Source: CAZVUW01 sp964629825 (lineage in GTDB: Bacteria > Actinomycetota > Nitriliruptoria > Euzebyales > Egibacteraceae). From it: a stretch of DNA of 41,259 bases. Made by a program: the position numbers and the translations under genes. How positions within the stretch are numbered: position 1 is the stretch's first letter; every line of letters starts with the position of its first letter. The notes beneath the pieces were generated by a model that was not told the DNA's origin, ran no database searches, and worked only from the letters and a program-made list of their open reading frames with translations. This document shows positions 41,085-41,259 of the stretch, in pieces. Where the stretch lies: contig CAZVUW010000016.1 of assembly GCA_964629825.1 (NCBI GenBank), forward strand, positions 1 through 41,259, read 5' to 3'.

Positions 41085-41259
41085 CTAGAGGGTCTTGGCC
41101 TTGGCCTCGGCCTGCTCGATGCCGCCGACGTTGAAGAACGCCTGCTCGGGCAGGTGGTCGTACTCGCCGTTGATGAGGCCCTCGAAGCTGGCGATGGTCT
41201 CCTCGAGGGGCACGGTCACGCCGGGCTGACCGGTGAACTGCTCGGCCACGTAGAACGGC
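41085..41259 (-). CDS. atpD: ATP synthase F1 beta subunit, C-terminal end (cut by window)
   Basis: Only the last 57 residues are in the window. PFYVAEQFTGQPGVTVPLEE and the following INGEYDHLPEQAFFNVGGIEQAEAKA are the standard close of beta subunits. The nucleotide-binding motifs lie beyond the window edge. Stop is TAG at 41085. Confidence 0.95.
   Translation of the reverse strand, partial: PFYVAEQFTGQPGVTVPLEETIASFEGLINGEYDHLPEQAFFNVGGIEQAEAKAKTL

Overview
The window is very GC-rich DNA and reads as chromosome of a high-GC Gram-positive (actinobacterial) organism. Support comes from heavy GTG start use, TANNNT boxes six bases before start codons (leaderless transcription), a SARP/BTAD regulator, Pro-Thr-rich secreted proteins and an acyl-CoA-metabolism gene set typical of Actinobacteria. 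A deep-branching class such as the Nitriliruptoria/Egibacter group is a guess from style, not shown by the sequence. I saw no tRNA, rRNA, CRISPR array, transposase or integrase.

Bases 1-12200 are ordinary chromosome. They hold a 37-bp tandem repeat, a secreted L,D-transpeptidase, meaB plus an acetyl-CoA acetyltransferase facing a methylmalonyl-CoA epimerase, a small conserved protein, two tandem cyclophilins, an SDR oxidoreductase, a small Cys/His-rich protein, a duplicated 3-hydroxybutyryl-CoA dehydrogenase, a CPBP membrane protease, a soluble histidine kinase and a BTAD (SARP-type) regulator. A divergent 72-residue gene follows, preceded by a perfect 7-4-7 direct repeat of the kind SARP regulators bind.

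Bases 12604-40591 hold one tightly packed, 19-gene minus-strand operon of about 28 kb encoding a contractile-tail machine without capsid, terminase, portal, integrase or recognisable lysis cassette. In transcription order: an oversized sheath (768 aa), a tube protein, a tail-assembly-chaperone-like protein, a Pro/Ala-rich protein, a gpU/tube-initiator-like protein, a gpD-like hub, a gpV/gp5-like spike, a PAAR tip, gp25, baseplate J, a gpI-like baseplate protein, a small tail protein, two coiled-coil proteins sharing an ADxWN motif, two uncharacterised beta-rich proteins, a 1139-aa helical protein (tape-measure candidate), a 2592-aa giant (membrane segments, M23-like peptidase region, about 1850 residues of degenerate beta repeats) and a small HExxH metalloprotease. 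Fourteen of the 18 junctions overlap and one more abuts exactly, so the set is almost certainly co-expressed.

The core order (sheath-tube-chaperone-...-hub-spike-PAAR-gp25-J-I) is P2-phage-like. The downstream position of the very long proteins is like extracellular contractile injection systems (eCIS), but the AAA+ ATPase characteristic of eCIS is not in the window. The best description is an unusual, possibly undescribed, capsid-less contractile injection system whose last genes (TM+M23 giant and metalloprotease) are the likeliest length-determining, membrane-interacting or cargo components. The regulator/kinase/72-aa genes beside its 3' end may control it, but that is only positional.

Bases 40752-41259 return to housekeeping: a strong hairpin terminator, atpC (short epsilon subunit) and the 3' end of atpD, so the machine is inserted directly downstream of the F-type ATP synthase operon.
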